Shown here: positions 10,236 through 21,500 of the stretch, piece after piece
Layout: each line of letters begins with the position of its first letter
Position numbering within the stretch: the first letter of the stretch is position 1
Origin: Symsagittifera roscoffensis
Taxonomy: Eukaryota; Xenacoelomorpha; Acoela; Convolutidae
Assembly: GCF_963678635.1 (NCBI RefSeq)
Contig: NW_026970977.1
Coordinates: forward strand, 22,173-86,172
Length of the DNA stretch: 64,000 nt
Direction: 5' to 3'
Program-made: the position numbers and the translations under genes
The notes under the pieces: generated by a model
Databases searched by the model: none
The model's input: only the letters and a program-made list of their open reading frames with translations
What the model was told of the DNA's origin: nothing

Positions 10236-10979
10236 ATGAGTCTAGACAAGTCAAGGATACCTAAACGGGGTAATAGCTCTAGGAAATTCATACCTAAAAA
10301 GCAAAGAAGAACAATGACCGATCCTTTTGTGGATTGGATCAAACGAGCCCGGACCGACAAAGGGGAGACGGTTTCAGGCAGAATGGTTGAAACAAGGAGT
10401 CAGAAGACCTCAGAAGAGCAAAAAGAACTGTTAGAAGTGGAGGTCAATACGGAACATGCCATGAACGACAACCAGGAAGTACATGGACTGGAAGGGAGAG
10501 GCAGAAGGCTGGCGAGTGAATCTACTGCGGTAGAACAAGGCCTTGATTTTGCCACTTCCACCGGGACATTGGATTGAGAGGAGATGTCGGAACTGTCCGA
10601 CATCTCAACTGAAATAGCGGCAACTAAAAGATCTCCAACAGACAACACTATGATGGCAGGCGGAACTGAGAAACAAACAACGTCATCATCGTTCTCAGGA
10701 AGAATGAGGAACACCTTAGGAAACATCTTTCCATTCACCATGGGAGGGGGCGCAGGAAATGAAGGTGAATCCCAGGAGGAGGAGGACGAAGAAGAGCAAG
10801 TGGACTTTGGGTCTCAAGTCAGCCTCAATAGTTCCACCCAGGAGAATGAGGCATACGTCGGAAGAGAGACTGGAACCATGGACAAATTTAATGTAGTGAG
10901 AACGATAAGTAAACACACCGGGCCAGTCAAGAGACTTCGCGATTATGACAAATTCAGAGCTACAAACTGGGGAGAGTAG
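10236..10979 (+). pseudogene. Amino-terminal gag-region ORF of the giant element
   Basis: The frame opens at ATG 10236 and closes at TAG 10977-10979, with one in-frame TGA at 10575-10577. The product is basic at the start (KSRIPKRGNSSRKFIPKKQR), then acidic and Ser/Thr-rich with a Glu tract (EEEDEEEQVDFG). I recognise no domain. It could be the amino end of Gag disconnected by a frameshift before 11003, or a separate small ORF. Low complexity and position before the capsid fit a matrix-like region. Confidence 0.5.
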
Positions 10980-11002
10980 AAACAGAGGGCTTAGGCAACG
11001 CA

Positions 11003-13915
11003 TTGGCGGATCCTGAGGTGGATAATGAAAAAACGTCGAGGCAGAGAGTCAAGGCCCGGATATCGACCAGCACGAAGCTACCTGGGACCGACAGGGTTAC
11101 ACCGCCACTAGTGACGCCACTCGTGGATAACGGGGCAGCACTAGAAGAAGCCTTAAACAACATAGTGGACAGTTTAGGAGAACAAAATGAACAGATGTCC
11201 ATAAGAATGAGTGAACTAGAAAGGGCAGTTCACATTGAAAGAGAAAGTCTGCGGGAAGAAATAAACCGCAATAGACAAGAAGTTGGAAGGAGCGAAAAAC
11301 GCTTGAAAGAAAGAACGGACGAGCATATGGCGAAGAACTTGTCGCGAATGACAAGAGAAGCGGAACAGAGAGAATTACGCTTAAGAGACGACATGGAGAA
11401 GTTGAGAATTCAGCAAGAGCAGTCTCTTGGGACTCTTGACACAAAGATAGACGCGATGATGGAGAGGCGAACTCAGGATATCATGGACAGGTTGGACGGG
11501 CTACTAAGCAGCAAGAGTGGACCAAAAGAAGGGGAACCGAACTCGGGAGGTCCCAGAAGGGAGCCGAAGGTGAACTTCAATGAACATCAAAAGAGGAAGA
11601 CATATGGATCCACTAGAGGCAGGGGCAGTTCAACAAGCTATGCCACAAGGGATAATAGAACATGGGACCCGAACAGTAGAGCAAGTTCAACGGGGACCAG
11701 ACAGACCTCTAATGAACGAACAACGCAAGGCACACATGCGACTGGGAGAAGTGATTCCGGTAACAGAGGGCATGCAATACCGGGCAGGAGTCATGTGGGC
11801 CAAGCGGGTAACACTCACGGCGATTCGGATTGCAGGGATGCACCGCATACAGAGTCTTTGACAAGGTGTGAGGACACTCAGGCGGGACACTCAAGGGATG
11901 CTACGGCAATGGCCACAGCCTTTGAAGCCCTAAACAGGTCTTTGGAGACATTCCTTACAAGGTTATCCAGAACCAATGAACGCAGTGAGAAGTCCAGAAG
12001 AGTTTTTAAGAAACCAAGATGCTATAAAGATAAATCTGATGGCTGTATTGATACCTGGATAGAGGTAATGAAGCTGCATTTCGAGGAAGAGGACTTGTCG
12101 GAGAGACAGGAATGCAGTGCGCTCACCAGCAACTTGGAAGGCACAGCCCTGAATTGTGTCATGGCCAAGAAACAATATCAGCGTGACACAGCTGAGAAAA
12201 ATCTTCGAAATTTTGTTAAATCGTTTTGGATCAGGGGTGCAGGGGCACCAGGCAATGACGCGCTTCGAGAAACGGAAGCAACGAGAAGATGAGACGATAG
12301 ACAAGTTTCTAGACGATTTGGAAATGCTTAGAAGACGCAACCAACCGGATGAGTCAAACAGAAGGATGAACCTGGCAGTAGCCTCAAAATGCATCGATGG
12401 TGTGAAGCACGATGAACTTCGAACAATGCTAGCAACGCATTTCACACCACTATCAAACAATGCGCCAACACCAGAGGAGTTGAGGCTCAAGTCAAAAGAG
12501 TATCTTTTGTTGAAACCTCCTTCGAGATCTGGTTACTATAAGAACAATTATGGCAATTTTAACAATGGGCCAGCAAACCAAGGGAACAATTGGTACAAAC
12601 CAAGGGATGATATGGACAAGAGACGCTCTTGTGCCAATTACAGTTCAACGGACCATCATGTGTCAGCATGCCCAACTTACAAACAAGGCATGAAAGCAAT
12701 AGGCTTTAGCCTGGAGGACAAAGATGCGTCAGAATTTCATGGGGATTTCATGAGAAGGGTAATTGCGAAATTCGGCCCGAGGTGTTTCTGTTGCAACTTG
12801 GAAGGTCATTTTAAATCAGATTGTCCGCAATTCTGGGATGCAGTAGCAGACATCAAGCATCCAAGGCATGAAGAAGCTTTGTCAGGAGTGAAAGCCAGCA
12901 AGGCTCGCCTGTTGAGTGAAGCGGAGGCACGCAGAAAAGATAAACCTCAAGAGCTGGCGGCAAAGAAAATGCAAGCGGTAACAGAAGAGACACGTGAACC
13001 GGAACCAGCAACTGCGGCCGATGACTTCAAGATTGATTATAGGGCAGCCGCGAGGGATGCTCTAAGTAGAGTGCAGCAGGAACTGGTGACGAAAGAGATC
13101 GAACAAAAAGTTAAACTCGAACTGGAGAATGAGAAACTTCAGGAGCAACTGAATACCTTCGAAGCAACGGAGTTTGAAGAAACTAAAGCACCAAGCAGTT
13201 TGAGCATGAAACTTAATGTGATCTCCGGTCAGAGGTTTGGCATGGTGCCACAAGGAAGCAAGATACAGTCGATAATCTCAGTGGCTGGACACCAGGTAAT
13301 CAGAAATCTGAGTGAGCCATCCGAGTTCTCTTTGATGCATTTGGACACATATGCAGATTATCTGAGGCAGGTGGAGCCACGCACTGAGTCGAGAGCTGTG
13401 CGAGCACTACTAACAACGGGTGGCCCTCGCACAAAGAAACTTCATGGACGCTACCTGGAGGTCTATGGGCCGTATCAAGGGATGCTGAACGTGGATGGGA
13501 TCAGTATCTACACTAGGACTTATGTAACAACAGATATTGACCAGATAGGGCAGATCTATTTGGGTGAGGAGGAACTCAAAGTCCGCAGGATAGGCCATGA
13601 CGCCATGATTGAAGAAGATGCAGTACACATTGGGTATGAAGCAGATGTGACCACACATCTGCTCGACAAAAACGGAAAGAAAATCGGAGTCACAGGGCTT
13701 CTGGACACAGGAGCGGTGGTGAGTGTGATGCCGATAAAAACTTGGAAAAGAATGGGCTTCACGAGGGAAGATCTAATTCCAACGAATCTCGGACTGGCCG
13801 CCGCTAATCGAGGAGCAATCTACGTAGCCGGAAGAACACCAATAACGGTCCTCCACATGGGAGGACGGGATCTTTGGATGAGCTTTCTGGTAGTAGAGAA
13901 TGAGGCACATGGAAC
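11003..13915 (+). pseudogene. gag-pro: gag-pro: capsid, zinc knuckles and aspartic protease
   Basis: Two frames (11003-12292 and 12156-13946) are joined by an extra base in the A5 run at 12197-12201. Parts in order: a charged coiled coil (about 11150-11520), an Asn/Ser/Thr/Gly-rich spacer, a Ty3-type capsid region (about 12000-12500, with the helix motif ERQECSALTSNLEGTALNC and FEKRKQREDETIDKFL), two zinc knuckles (first C-x2-Y-x4-H-x4-C, its second Cys changed; second C-x2-C-x4-H-x4-C intact at about 12784-12825), a Lys/Glu helical region, then retropepsin with the catalytic LLDTGA (Asp at 13704-13706). The reading frame stays open past the protease only because the downstream reverse transcriptase has been lost near 13900-13916. 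Confidence 0.85.
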
Positions 13916-14885
13916 GATGAGGCACAGGTTGCTTTCGAGAACATAAAGCGGGAGCTGTGCGAAGCGCCAGTGCTAGGCATGCCTACAGAAAAGGGCATGT
14001 ATGTTCTTGACACAGACGCATCGGTAGTTCTCCGTCCCATTGCATACGGCAGCAAGGTCTTGAGTGACACAGAGATTAAATATGGCGCACCAAAAGCGGA
14101 GATGTTTGCAGTAGTCACTTTCGTGGAAAAGTACCGTGCATACTTGGGGAGCGCTCCCTTCAAGTTACGCGTGGACAACAGAGCGTTATCCTGGTTGAAG
14201 ACCTACTCGATGGATCAGAGTTGTATTGGTAGATGGATAGTAAGATTGGATGGCTACCATATGATAATCGAACATAGGATGCGTGATAAACACCAGAATG
14301 CTGACAGCCTCAGCAAGAAAACTGAGTTCTATGAAAGATTGGAGCAGAAGCAGGCAAATCAGGCGGAAATAAAGGAGGGATTCTCGTTTCTGGACAAAGA
14401 AACTTATGAAGCGCTTCCCTTAACGAGATGGTTGGATAAGTCTGGACATCCAATTCCAGGGCATCCGTAGTTACCTGTAGAGAAAGCAGCCGAGATAAAG
14501 ATCATATCCAAGGGGGACCCGGTCCCCTTGAATCTGTTGCTGCGCTCGAATCTGGTCCAGCAAGAACACTCTCGCATGAACATAAATAGCCTCTCATTAT
14601 TGGATAAAACGGTGCAGGTCACACCGCAAGTGATGCGGATGATGGGTGGATTGTTAGAAAGAGAAGTGACCAGAGATGACCCCGAGTGGACAGCAGCAGT
14701 GGCATCGCTAACAGTCAGTGAGAAGGTGAAGATCATGCCGTCCAGACGACAGCACGCAGAGAACGAGAGGGATTGTAGGACAATAGTTCAGCAACGTATC
14801 CTCAATACCCCACGAGATTTTAACCAGTACTTCTTACGGACAGAAAGAACAGGGGAGAAGCAAGCGAAAGAAAATCGTCACCTTT
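13916..14885 (+). pseudogene. pol: pol: RNase H domain and connection to integrase
   Basis: In a new frame right after the protease, the sequence begins with the short helix that normally ends the reverse-transcriptase connection (VAFENIKREL) and passes into Ty3-type RNase H. Visible landmarks are YVLDTDAS (first Asp), KAEMFAVV (Glu), LRVDNRALSWL (Asp) and HQNADSLSK (last Asp), so the four metal ligands are kept. The fingers and palm of reverse transcriptase, including any YxDD box, are missing. A TAG at 14468-14470 interrupts the connection, and a 2-bp deletion near 14793 (relative to the second copy) shifts frame in this copy. The tandem duplication starts inside this stretch at 14631. Confidence 0.85.
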
Positions 14886-17297
14886 GTGGACCAGGATAAG
14901 GAAGGTGAAAAGGCAGAACAAAATCTGCTGCAAGACTATTTGTCCGGGGAGACGAATGATGAGAAGAACCAGCGATCACAAGATCAACACCCGGGACAAG
15001 AAAGTTTGTCCGGGGAGTCTGAGATAGACGAGAAAATTCCTGATGAGAAAAAGGACCTAGAGAACAGGGTTTTGTCCGGGGAGTTCAGATGGATGCGAAG
15101 AAGGCACAGACATGATCTGGAGAAGCGTGCAGTCTCCAGCACAACCTCTTCAAAAGATGACAATTCCCGAAATTCAGGAATGGACACCTATTCAGACAGG
15201 AACTCGAGCTCGGGATCAGAACTGTCCGAACTAGCGATCCACACACTACTAGTGGAAACTCGGGCAAATGATCTGGACGGAGAGGTGTACCAGGATCCTG
15301 ACAGCGATCGCTACCTTATACCAAGCGAAAGAGTCTTTGACAACGCAGCGGATGATTTGGAGACAATAGCGGTATCGAAACGTTCGATAAATTTGTTGCC
15401 ACAAAAAGAGGTAGTCAGGACTGATCTTCAGCCGTTCAAGCAAGAAACACAGCCGCTGGCGAAGATTTGGTGCGTTAAGATGGAAGAAGACACATATCAG
15501 CCCAATGAACTGAATAGTCAGATGAGGGTCATGGAGACGTACTTGAAGGCGAGATACAGACTCTCGGACCTTCTAAGAGCGCAGAGAAATGATCGCATGA
15601 CAAGCAACCTGAAAAGGTGGATCGAGAATGGTTCTCCGGATAAAGGGGACCTCGAGGAGGATAGTTATCGCATCCTGAGACAATACTTCATGCAGAAGGA
15701 AGGGAGGTTATATTTGAACAAGGACGGGATTGTGGCATGCAAGAGAAGAGAAGAAGACAAAGTCCTATACAAGTATAACGCGATAGTGTTGCCGCAACTC
15801 TATCAGACAGAACTATTATTAAGGTCGCATGATCAGGTGGGCCATCAGGGGATCGATAAAGTATATCAGAGAATCCTGAAGCGCTTTGAGTGGCCTGGAA
15901 TGAAAAAGGCATGCGAGAAGTGGGTAACAGCATGTCTGTCAAGCCAACAGGTCAAGGATCCAAGGAAGTTGCGATTTCCTTTACAATCGATCGAGTCGTC
16001 TGAATTCAATGAGGTGGTGCAGATAGATCACCAAAAGATATGCATGACAGACAGTGGTTATAATCAGGTGTTTGTCATGATAGATCATTTTACGAAGTAT
16101 GCAGAGGCCGTGCCCTGCATAACTGCCTCGGCGGAAGAGACATGCGACCACCTGATCAATACGTGGATAGCGAGACATGGTTGTCCGATGACGTTTCAAT
16201 AGGATAATGGAACAGCTTTCGTAGGAGAGCTTACTAAAGAGCTTATGAGACGCTCAGGTTGCTCAGGCTCACTCCACGACATACCACCCTCAGACGAATG
16301 GCTTAGTGGAAAGACAGAATAGGACGTTAGTGTCGATGCTGAGAGTATATTGTTCCAGGTACATGACCGATTGGGACAGATACCTTCCACAGGTGATGGG
16401 AGCCTATAACAGCACGCAACACTCCACCACCGGAGTCACCCCTACATCATGCTAACTGGACACGAAAAGTCTTTACCCTTAACCTTTTTCTACCCAGAAT
16501 ATGAGGGAAAGAAAACGTCTCCACAGGTCTATGTGAGGGATGTAATTAGACGTCAGCAAGAGTGTAGACAAGAGTGTAGACAAAATACTCAGCAAGCGCA
16601 GGCAAGGCAGAGGAAAAGATTTGATAAGAAAGCAGCTGGTGCAAAAGCTTACTCGGTAGGAGATTACCTATGGGTATTTCAAAACGTCATACCACCGAAA
16701 AGAACAAAAAAGCTTTTAAAAAAGTGGAGGGGACCCTTCATGATTACGGAGGTGCACCAGGAGGGACGCTTTTATAAACTGAATACGGGCTGAGCTGCTC
16801 ATTACGAAAACATTAAGCCACACAATCCATCGACAGAAGACTGGTGTATACCTGCAGACATGGAAGAAGGGGATTATCTAATGATGGACCCTGCTTGTGA
16901 GGTCAATGAGAAGGACACCAGGGAAAAGAACGATGGAAATGATGTCATAGAGGAAGGAACGAGTACGCCACTGGACCTGGATCCAAATGACGTGATTGAA
17001 GCAGACGATGAAACTTTACCCTACGCAGAAGAGGACTGGCAGGACCCTGAACAAAGGGAGGTTCCTAAGAACTTGGAACCGGATCTTCCGTTCACGATAC
17101 AGACTCGTCAGAAGGACGGGACAAGACCCAGAAAGAATTACAATCCTTACGGTGACGACTTTGTAGTGGATAGGGTAGATCTGAAGAAGATAGTGGAGGA
17201 AGTAGTGGGTCTAGAAGAAATAACTGTGTCACAAGACATTGACATAGTCGATGATCACGATGATGAGTGGGTCGACGACCAATCGAAACCGAGGTAG
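14886..17297 (+). pseudogene. int: Integrase and carboxyl tail, copy 1
   Basis: An acidic linker (14886-15680) is followed by Ty3-type integrase. The zinc-binding region reads SHDQVGHQGI...ACLSSQQVK: both His and the first Cys are present, but the second Cys is Ser. The first catalytic Asp is intact (QIDHQKI at about 16024). A TAG at 16200-16202 lies just before DNG of the second catalytic Asp. Single-base frameshifts near 16255 and 16446 break the region around the catalytic Glu (TNGLVER). The GPY/F module is visible (KKWRGPFMITEV, about 16720). A TGA at 16791-16793 precedes an acidic tail ending at 17297. Three PPT-like strings lie in the linker. The enzyme is not functional in this copy. 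Confidence 0.9.
14939..15083 (+). promoter_or_regulatory. Three internal polypurine-tract-like repeats, copy 1
   Basis: TTTGTCCGGGGAG occurs exactly at 14939-14951, 15005-15017 and 15071-15083, each 66 bp from the next. The last eleven bases equal the polypurine tract before the 3' LTRs. They encode LSGE in the integrase linker. They may act as extra plus-strand primers, or be a short tandem duplication whose intervening bases have diverged. Confidence 0.6.
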
Positions 17298-18178
17298 AAT
17301 TCGACGACGAGCAACAGCAGTCATATGAACAAGACTTGACGAACCTGCGTGTCCTAGAGTGGCTGAACGAAATGACCTCGGACCCAGAGGGGACCAGCGT
17401 CACGATTCAAGACGTAGATCGTGAAAGCATGAAATACATCAAGACCGAACGAGATGATCTTTCCTGGGCTGCCCAGGAAGGACGACTACTCATTCCAGCT
17501 TCTAACCTCGACTTGATACCCGGTATGCGATCGACGGGGACGTCGATGGATGTTTTTGTCCGGGGAGTGGGGGTAGGACTTACCCACACTGAAAACTTGA
17601 TAATAAAAAAATTAAGAGTAGCAAGAGAAACAGGAGACTTAGAAGCAGAAACAGGCGAAGAACCTAAGAAACCTGACAAAGGTAGGGTAGTTGAGTCATA
17701 TTTTAACTTACCAAATGAATATTCAAGTAACATAATACTAACAGACAGTGATTTCATACTCACAATTAGAACATGTGCAATAGCAATCACAGCAGACATG
17801 AGTTTTAGGACAGCGTTAGCAGCAGATTTTAAGAGAGAATACAAAAACGTGGAATTCCTTTGGAAGCAAAGACCAGGAATAGGGGGCGTAGCGGCCTTAC
17901 CTCCGGCGGCGTCGCAGATACCGGAAAAATACCTATGCTTCTTGGTAACGAGGGCGACGGAGAAGCAGCACGTGGACCCAGAGAACCTAGTCTTGTCCTT
18001 GACGAGGCTGAGGGACTTCCTCGTGGAAATGGACGTGAAGGAACTCTCGCTTCCAGTGTACGATCCGAACAGAGGACGACTGCATCCTCGGGAATTGTAC
18101 GCGCTTGTACACGTGATTTTCTCTGATACTAATATACAAGTATATTTACATCAGAAATATTACTTAAGTATAGGCTGA
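17267..18178 (+). CDS. Macro-domain protein downstream of integrase, copy 1
   Basis: This 303-codon frame overlaps the end of the integrase tail by 31 bp. It has no ATG at its open start (first Met at codon 36), so it was probably the end of the pol polyprotein, displaced by a small indel. Residues about 1-150 are acidic and unrecognised. Residues about 155-297 follow the TARG1/Poa1-type macro fold: ILTIRTCAIAITADMSF, LAADFKREYKNVEFL, GIGGVAALP, KYLCFLVTRATEK, a long helix with RLRDFLVEM, KELSLPVYD, RELYALVHVIFSDT and IQVYLH. The Lys and Asp used for catalysis by TARG1 (in ITKK and GCGLD) are not conserved (VTRA, PNRGR). A binding role is more likely than de-ADP-ribosylation. Confidence 0.6.
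   Translation: MGRRPIETEVEFDDEQQQSYEQDLTNLRVLEWLNEMTSDPEGTSVTIQDVDRESMKYIKTERDDLSWAAQEGRLLIPASNLDLIPGMRSTGTSMDVFVRGVGVGLTHTENLIIKKLRVARETGDLEAETGEEPKKPDKGRVVESYFNLPNEYSSNIILTDSDFILTIRTCAIAITADMSFRTALAADFKREYKNVEFLWKQRPGIGGVAALPPAASQIPEKYLCFLVTRATEKQHVDPENLVLSLTRLRDFLVEMDVKELSLPVYDPNRGRLHPRELYALVHVIFSDTNIQVYLHQKYYLSIG
17555..17567 (+). promoter_or_regulatory. Fourth internal polypurine-tract-like repeat, copy 1
   Basis: This is the exact 13-mer TTTGTCCGGGGAG, followed by TGGGGG. Here it is read in a different codon phase (FVRGV) from the LSGE copies at 14939-15083, so identity is kept at the nucleotide rather than the protein level. Confidence 0.6.
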
Positions 18179-18577
18179 GTGACGTGCGAGAGGGTGTTAG
18201 GCTAAAGACTAAAATGTATGTAATGTGTGATATGTGTGCTACGTTATGTTATGTGTTATGTTATTAAGATCGTGGGTAAGAAGGGGTTAGTGACCATGAA
18301 CAACTGAATGACGATCTTAGGAATAGATCCAAAGTTTGGACTGTCCAATCTTAGGTCGAATTCCAAAATTTTAGAGACCGATTGATTTTAATAAAATTTA
18401 GGATAAATATCTTTTTATCTGAACTGTTTTAAAGCAAATTTTAACGATATATGTTAAAGTGAGACTGACAAGTGTGATATTTGTGACTTCTTTTCTAGAT
18501 CCTGATTGAACATTTAATTACTCACTTGAGTCAAAACCTTGGAATCGAGTCGAATCAAGTCAAATCTGAAAAACAGT
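18179..18577 (+). promoter_or_regulatory. Spacer with splice-acceptor-like site before ORFX, copy 1
   Basis: This noncoding spacer is collinear with 292-697. CTTCTTTTCTAG ends at 18498, 79 bp before the ORFX ATG. No ORF is seen. A subgenomic promoter is also possible but no clear core motif is seen. Confidence 0.5.
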
Positions 18578-21500
18578 ATGGACAATTTCAACTTGGATGA
18601 ATTGATGGACCTGACAGAGGCATATGTAGGACCGATGATAGATGCGATCTATCGTCGGCTGATCAATCGAGACTTCGCTCTGGAGGACCCAGAGGTAGTC
18701 ATGTTGCTGACCGCCCTGATCAACATCTTGGGGCATGACAACCGTGGAGACCGCCCCACGGAAGTCCTGTTGATGGCAGCATATGGAGAGAGGGGAGTAC
18801 TAGACCGCCCGAACATGAGAGTGATGAGGTGGAGAAACGGGGCTCTCTCAGGGAGTGACTTGGCGAATGAGCCTGGATTGGGAAGTTCTAGGACTTACCA
18901 ACCAGGTGAGATGCCTATGCCCTCCAAGCCCAAACCTGGGCTGACGAGAATGCATCAGGAGATGAACAGCGAGGCTGCCTCGTCTGGTTCACCACTGAGA
19001 GCAGCTTTGCCACCAAAGAGGGCGAAAGTAGGACAGAAGGTTCAGACGAACCAAACCATGCAAGATCTGGATGAGATGAAGGATGAACTGGAAAGTACGA
19101 AGAAGGAGCTGGACGAGATGACCAAAAGCATGCTCAAGATGGAGGACGATCGAGACATGTGGAGAAAATTGTTCGAAGACTGCAACAAAAAGCAGGGTCA
19201 AGAAATTGAGCGCTTGAGGCAGGACTACAAAGAGCGATCGGAACAGATGGCGTTGACAACGGCCGTGGAGAAAGTGATACCTGCAAGGAATATTCCTCAT
19301 GGGCAGTCCCCGATGGAGCTCTTGACGCCTCGAGAAATGAGTCAAACAACGGAGACACGGCTCCCGACAGAGACAAATCGAGTAACGATCCCGGACCCTA
19401 GTGACACCTTGGGTGACCCCGTCGTGGAACAAACGGTGAGGAAGCTGATAGAGACAGCTGGACGACTGGTCGCCATCAAGAATGCGCCAGGTTCCGGGGT
19501 GACTACCCCCTATGGAACAATCGACGACGCGGGCAGAGTACGACTCTCCCAGACCATGATCAGACAGGGGATAAGTGACGTACAAAAGAACAATCAATTG
19601 AAATATAATTTCACGGGAGTTCCGGAGACAGATCCGAGAGCTTGCTCAATCGAGCGACTTTGAGTGCTGAAGGAAGAAGGAACAGCGAGTGACGCGGTGA
19701 TTACCACCTTTGTGCCTCCTAGCCTGGAAACACGCTTGGGTACGGTTCCGGCCGTCACGAACTACCGGCAACAGAGCTCAAGCGAACCAGGTCAAAAGAC
19801 AGACGTACAGGATCGATTGGGAGAAGCGCCGATGAGAAGGACCATCCATCCTAGGGGAAGAATAGGACCTGTCAACCCAATCGAAGAGACAGCCGGCACG
19901 TCTAGATCGGACACGAGATTGGAGACGACAAGTACCAGTCGAGAGGAGAGACGCCCGGGCAGAGGCTCGTTGATGTGGTCAAGACCCATACCGTCTCCCT
20001 GGCATGTATACAAAGACGAGCTAAGGAAGCTGGATCTCCAGAGGGTAAGCTTCATCGAAGATGCAAGGAGGATGCTGAATGGAGCGACGCTATCCGTCAG
20101 CACATTGTACTCGATAACCGGCGTAGACTGGTTGATAGCCGCTAGCATAAATTTCAGCTCCACGACGGCCTTGAGATTTGCTGACCTAGAGGGACTGCCC
20201 TCTAACAACACAATGGTACCAGTGAACGCGAGACCATTGCAAGACGTGAGATTGAATCATGATGAAGGGAATCGAGAAGAGAGACCTGGAAGATTTCTAG
20301 TGACAAGGGCGCCGATCGGACAACATGTGAAGATGTTCAGGCAAGTAAGCTCACCCCCTGGTCATGTGAAGGAGAGAATATACCCAAAACTAGTGAATCA
20401 AGATGGTGATGTCCAAAGATACGGCGGATTGAAAGCGATAAAGAAAGATGAGACCATCTTCGCCGCCTATGACAAAACAGAAATGAGGAAGGCCAAGATT
20501 ATGATAGTAGCGAATTCAGAGTTCGTGTACACCTCCAAGTCTCTGTTTTGGCTGGACGTCATAATGTTGGTAGCGGTCGACCTGGACCTACTGCAATCGA
20601 TATCTCTGGCTATAGGGGTACAAAGGCAGACGGACATGAACCCAATTACGATCGTGTTTGCTGGCATCAATGACCATCTACACAGTAGACGTTTTCTGAG
20701 CAGACTCAGAGATCCTACAACGGCAGAGAACGCTGTGTGGCCAGCGATAAAAGATATCCTTGAGTCGATGAGTGAAGTGGTGGATGCGACGAAGGAGGGG
20801 TCGTTCACCAAAGTGACACCGAGAATAGTATGCACATCTCCCGGATGGACTGAAATTTGTGTATGCGATTGTGACCTTGCTTTCGGAAAGAAAGTATGAT
20901 GTGATCATATCAGCCTCGAATCGCATGATAGAGATGGAGAACCTGAGGCCACTCAAGGCTGAACTACCTGCAGTGTGGTCAGATATCTCAAACGCGATGA
21001 GAGGATTCAAGGACCATGCGCTACACATGTTAGTGTTGGACGAGGTGCTGGGGTTGGAACTGTCCAGTTTCAGCCGACAGCTCAAAATGAAACCGGGAAT
21101 AGACGACGACCATCGAGTGATTGCGGCGATGTCCAACGACTTATGGTTCCAAGCAATGGAAGTGACAGGTGAAAACACGAGGAGGAAAAATTCACTAGAG
21201 ACGAGAGCTCATTTGGAGGCGATGGTTTTGAGAACCAAGCCGGAAGCCAACCAGTGGCTACACCTGAATCCTAGAGTAGCGGCATTGGGTGCAGATGCTT
21301 TTGAGCAAGGCCCTGTGATAGTCACAAAGATCCATGCCTACTTGTTGAAGGAGGTGAACCTGGCGGAAAATGCCGGAGAAAAGACCGCTGAATTTGTGAA
21401 CAGAATGTGTCTGATTACTCTGGAAACCTTCTGGACCCAGGAAGTGAAGGGACAGGAGGGCTTTGAACGGAGACAGCATGCTGGAAGGGTTGGGAGCCGG

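Noticed and set aside
10236-10979. Separate host-derived gene captured before gag
   Set aside because: Low-complexity basic/acidic protein with no domain; position and frame remnants fit a matrix-like Gag start better.
13900-13926. ATGAGGCACA direct repeat as a target-site duplication
   Set aside because: The two copies are only 7 bp apart and sit at the reverse-transcriptase deletion; no inserted element lies between them.
14984-16199. Several minus-strand frames opposite integrase
   Set aside because: The plus strand in the same place encodes clear integrase motifs; the minus frames have no ATG-supported domain.
18989-19597. Long minus-strand open frame (202 codons) opposite ORFX, also at 29041-29658
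   Set aside because: It is a shadow of the ORFX coiled-coil region, with the low-complexity composition expected from reversing Glu/Lys/Met codons.
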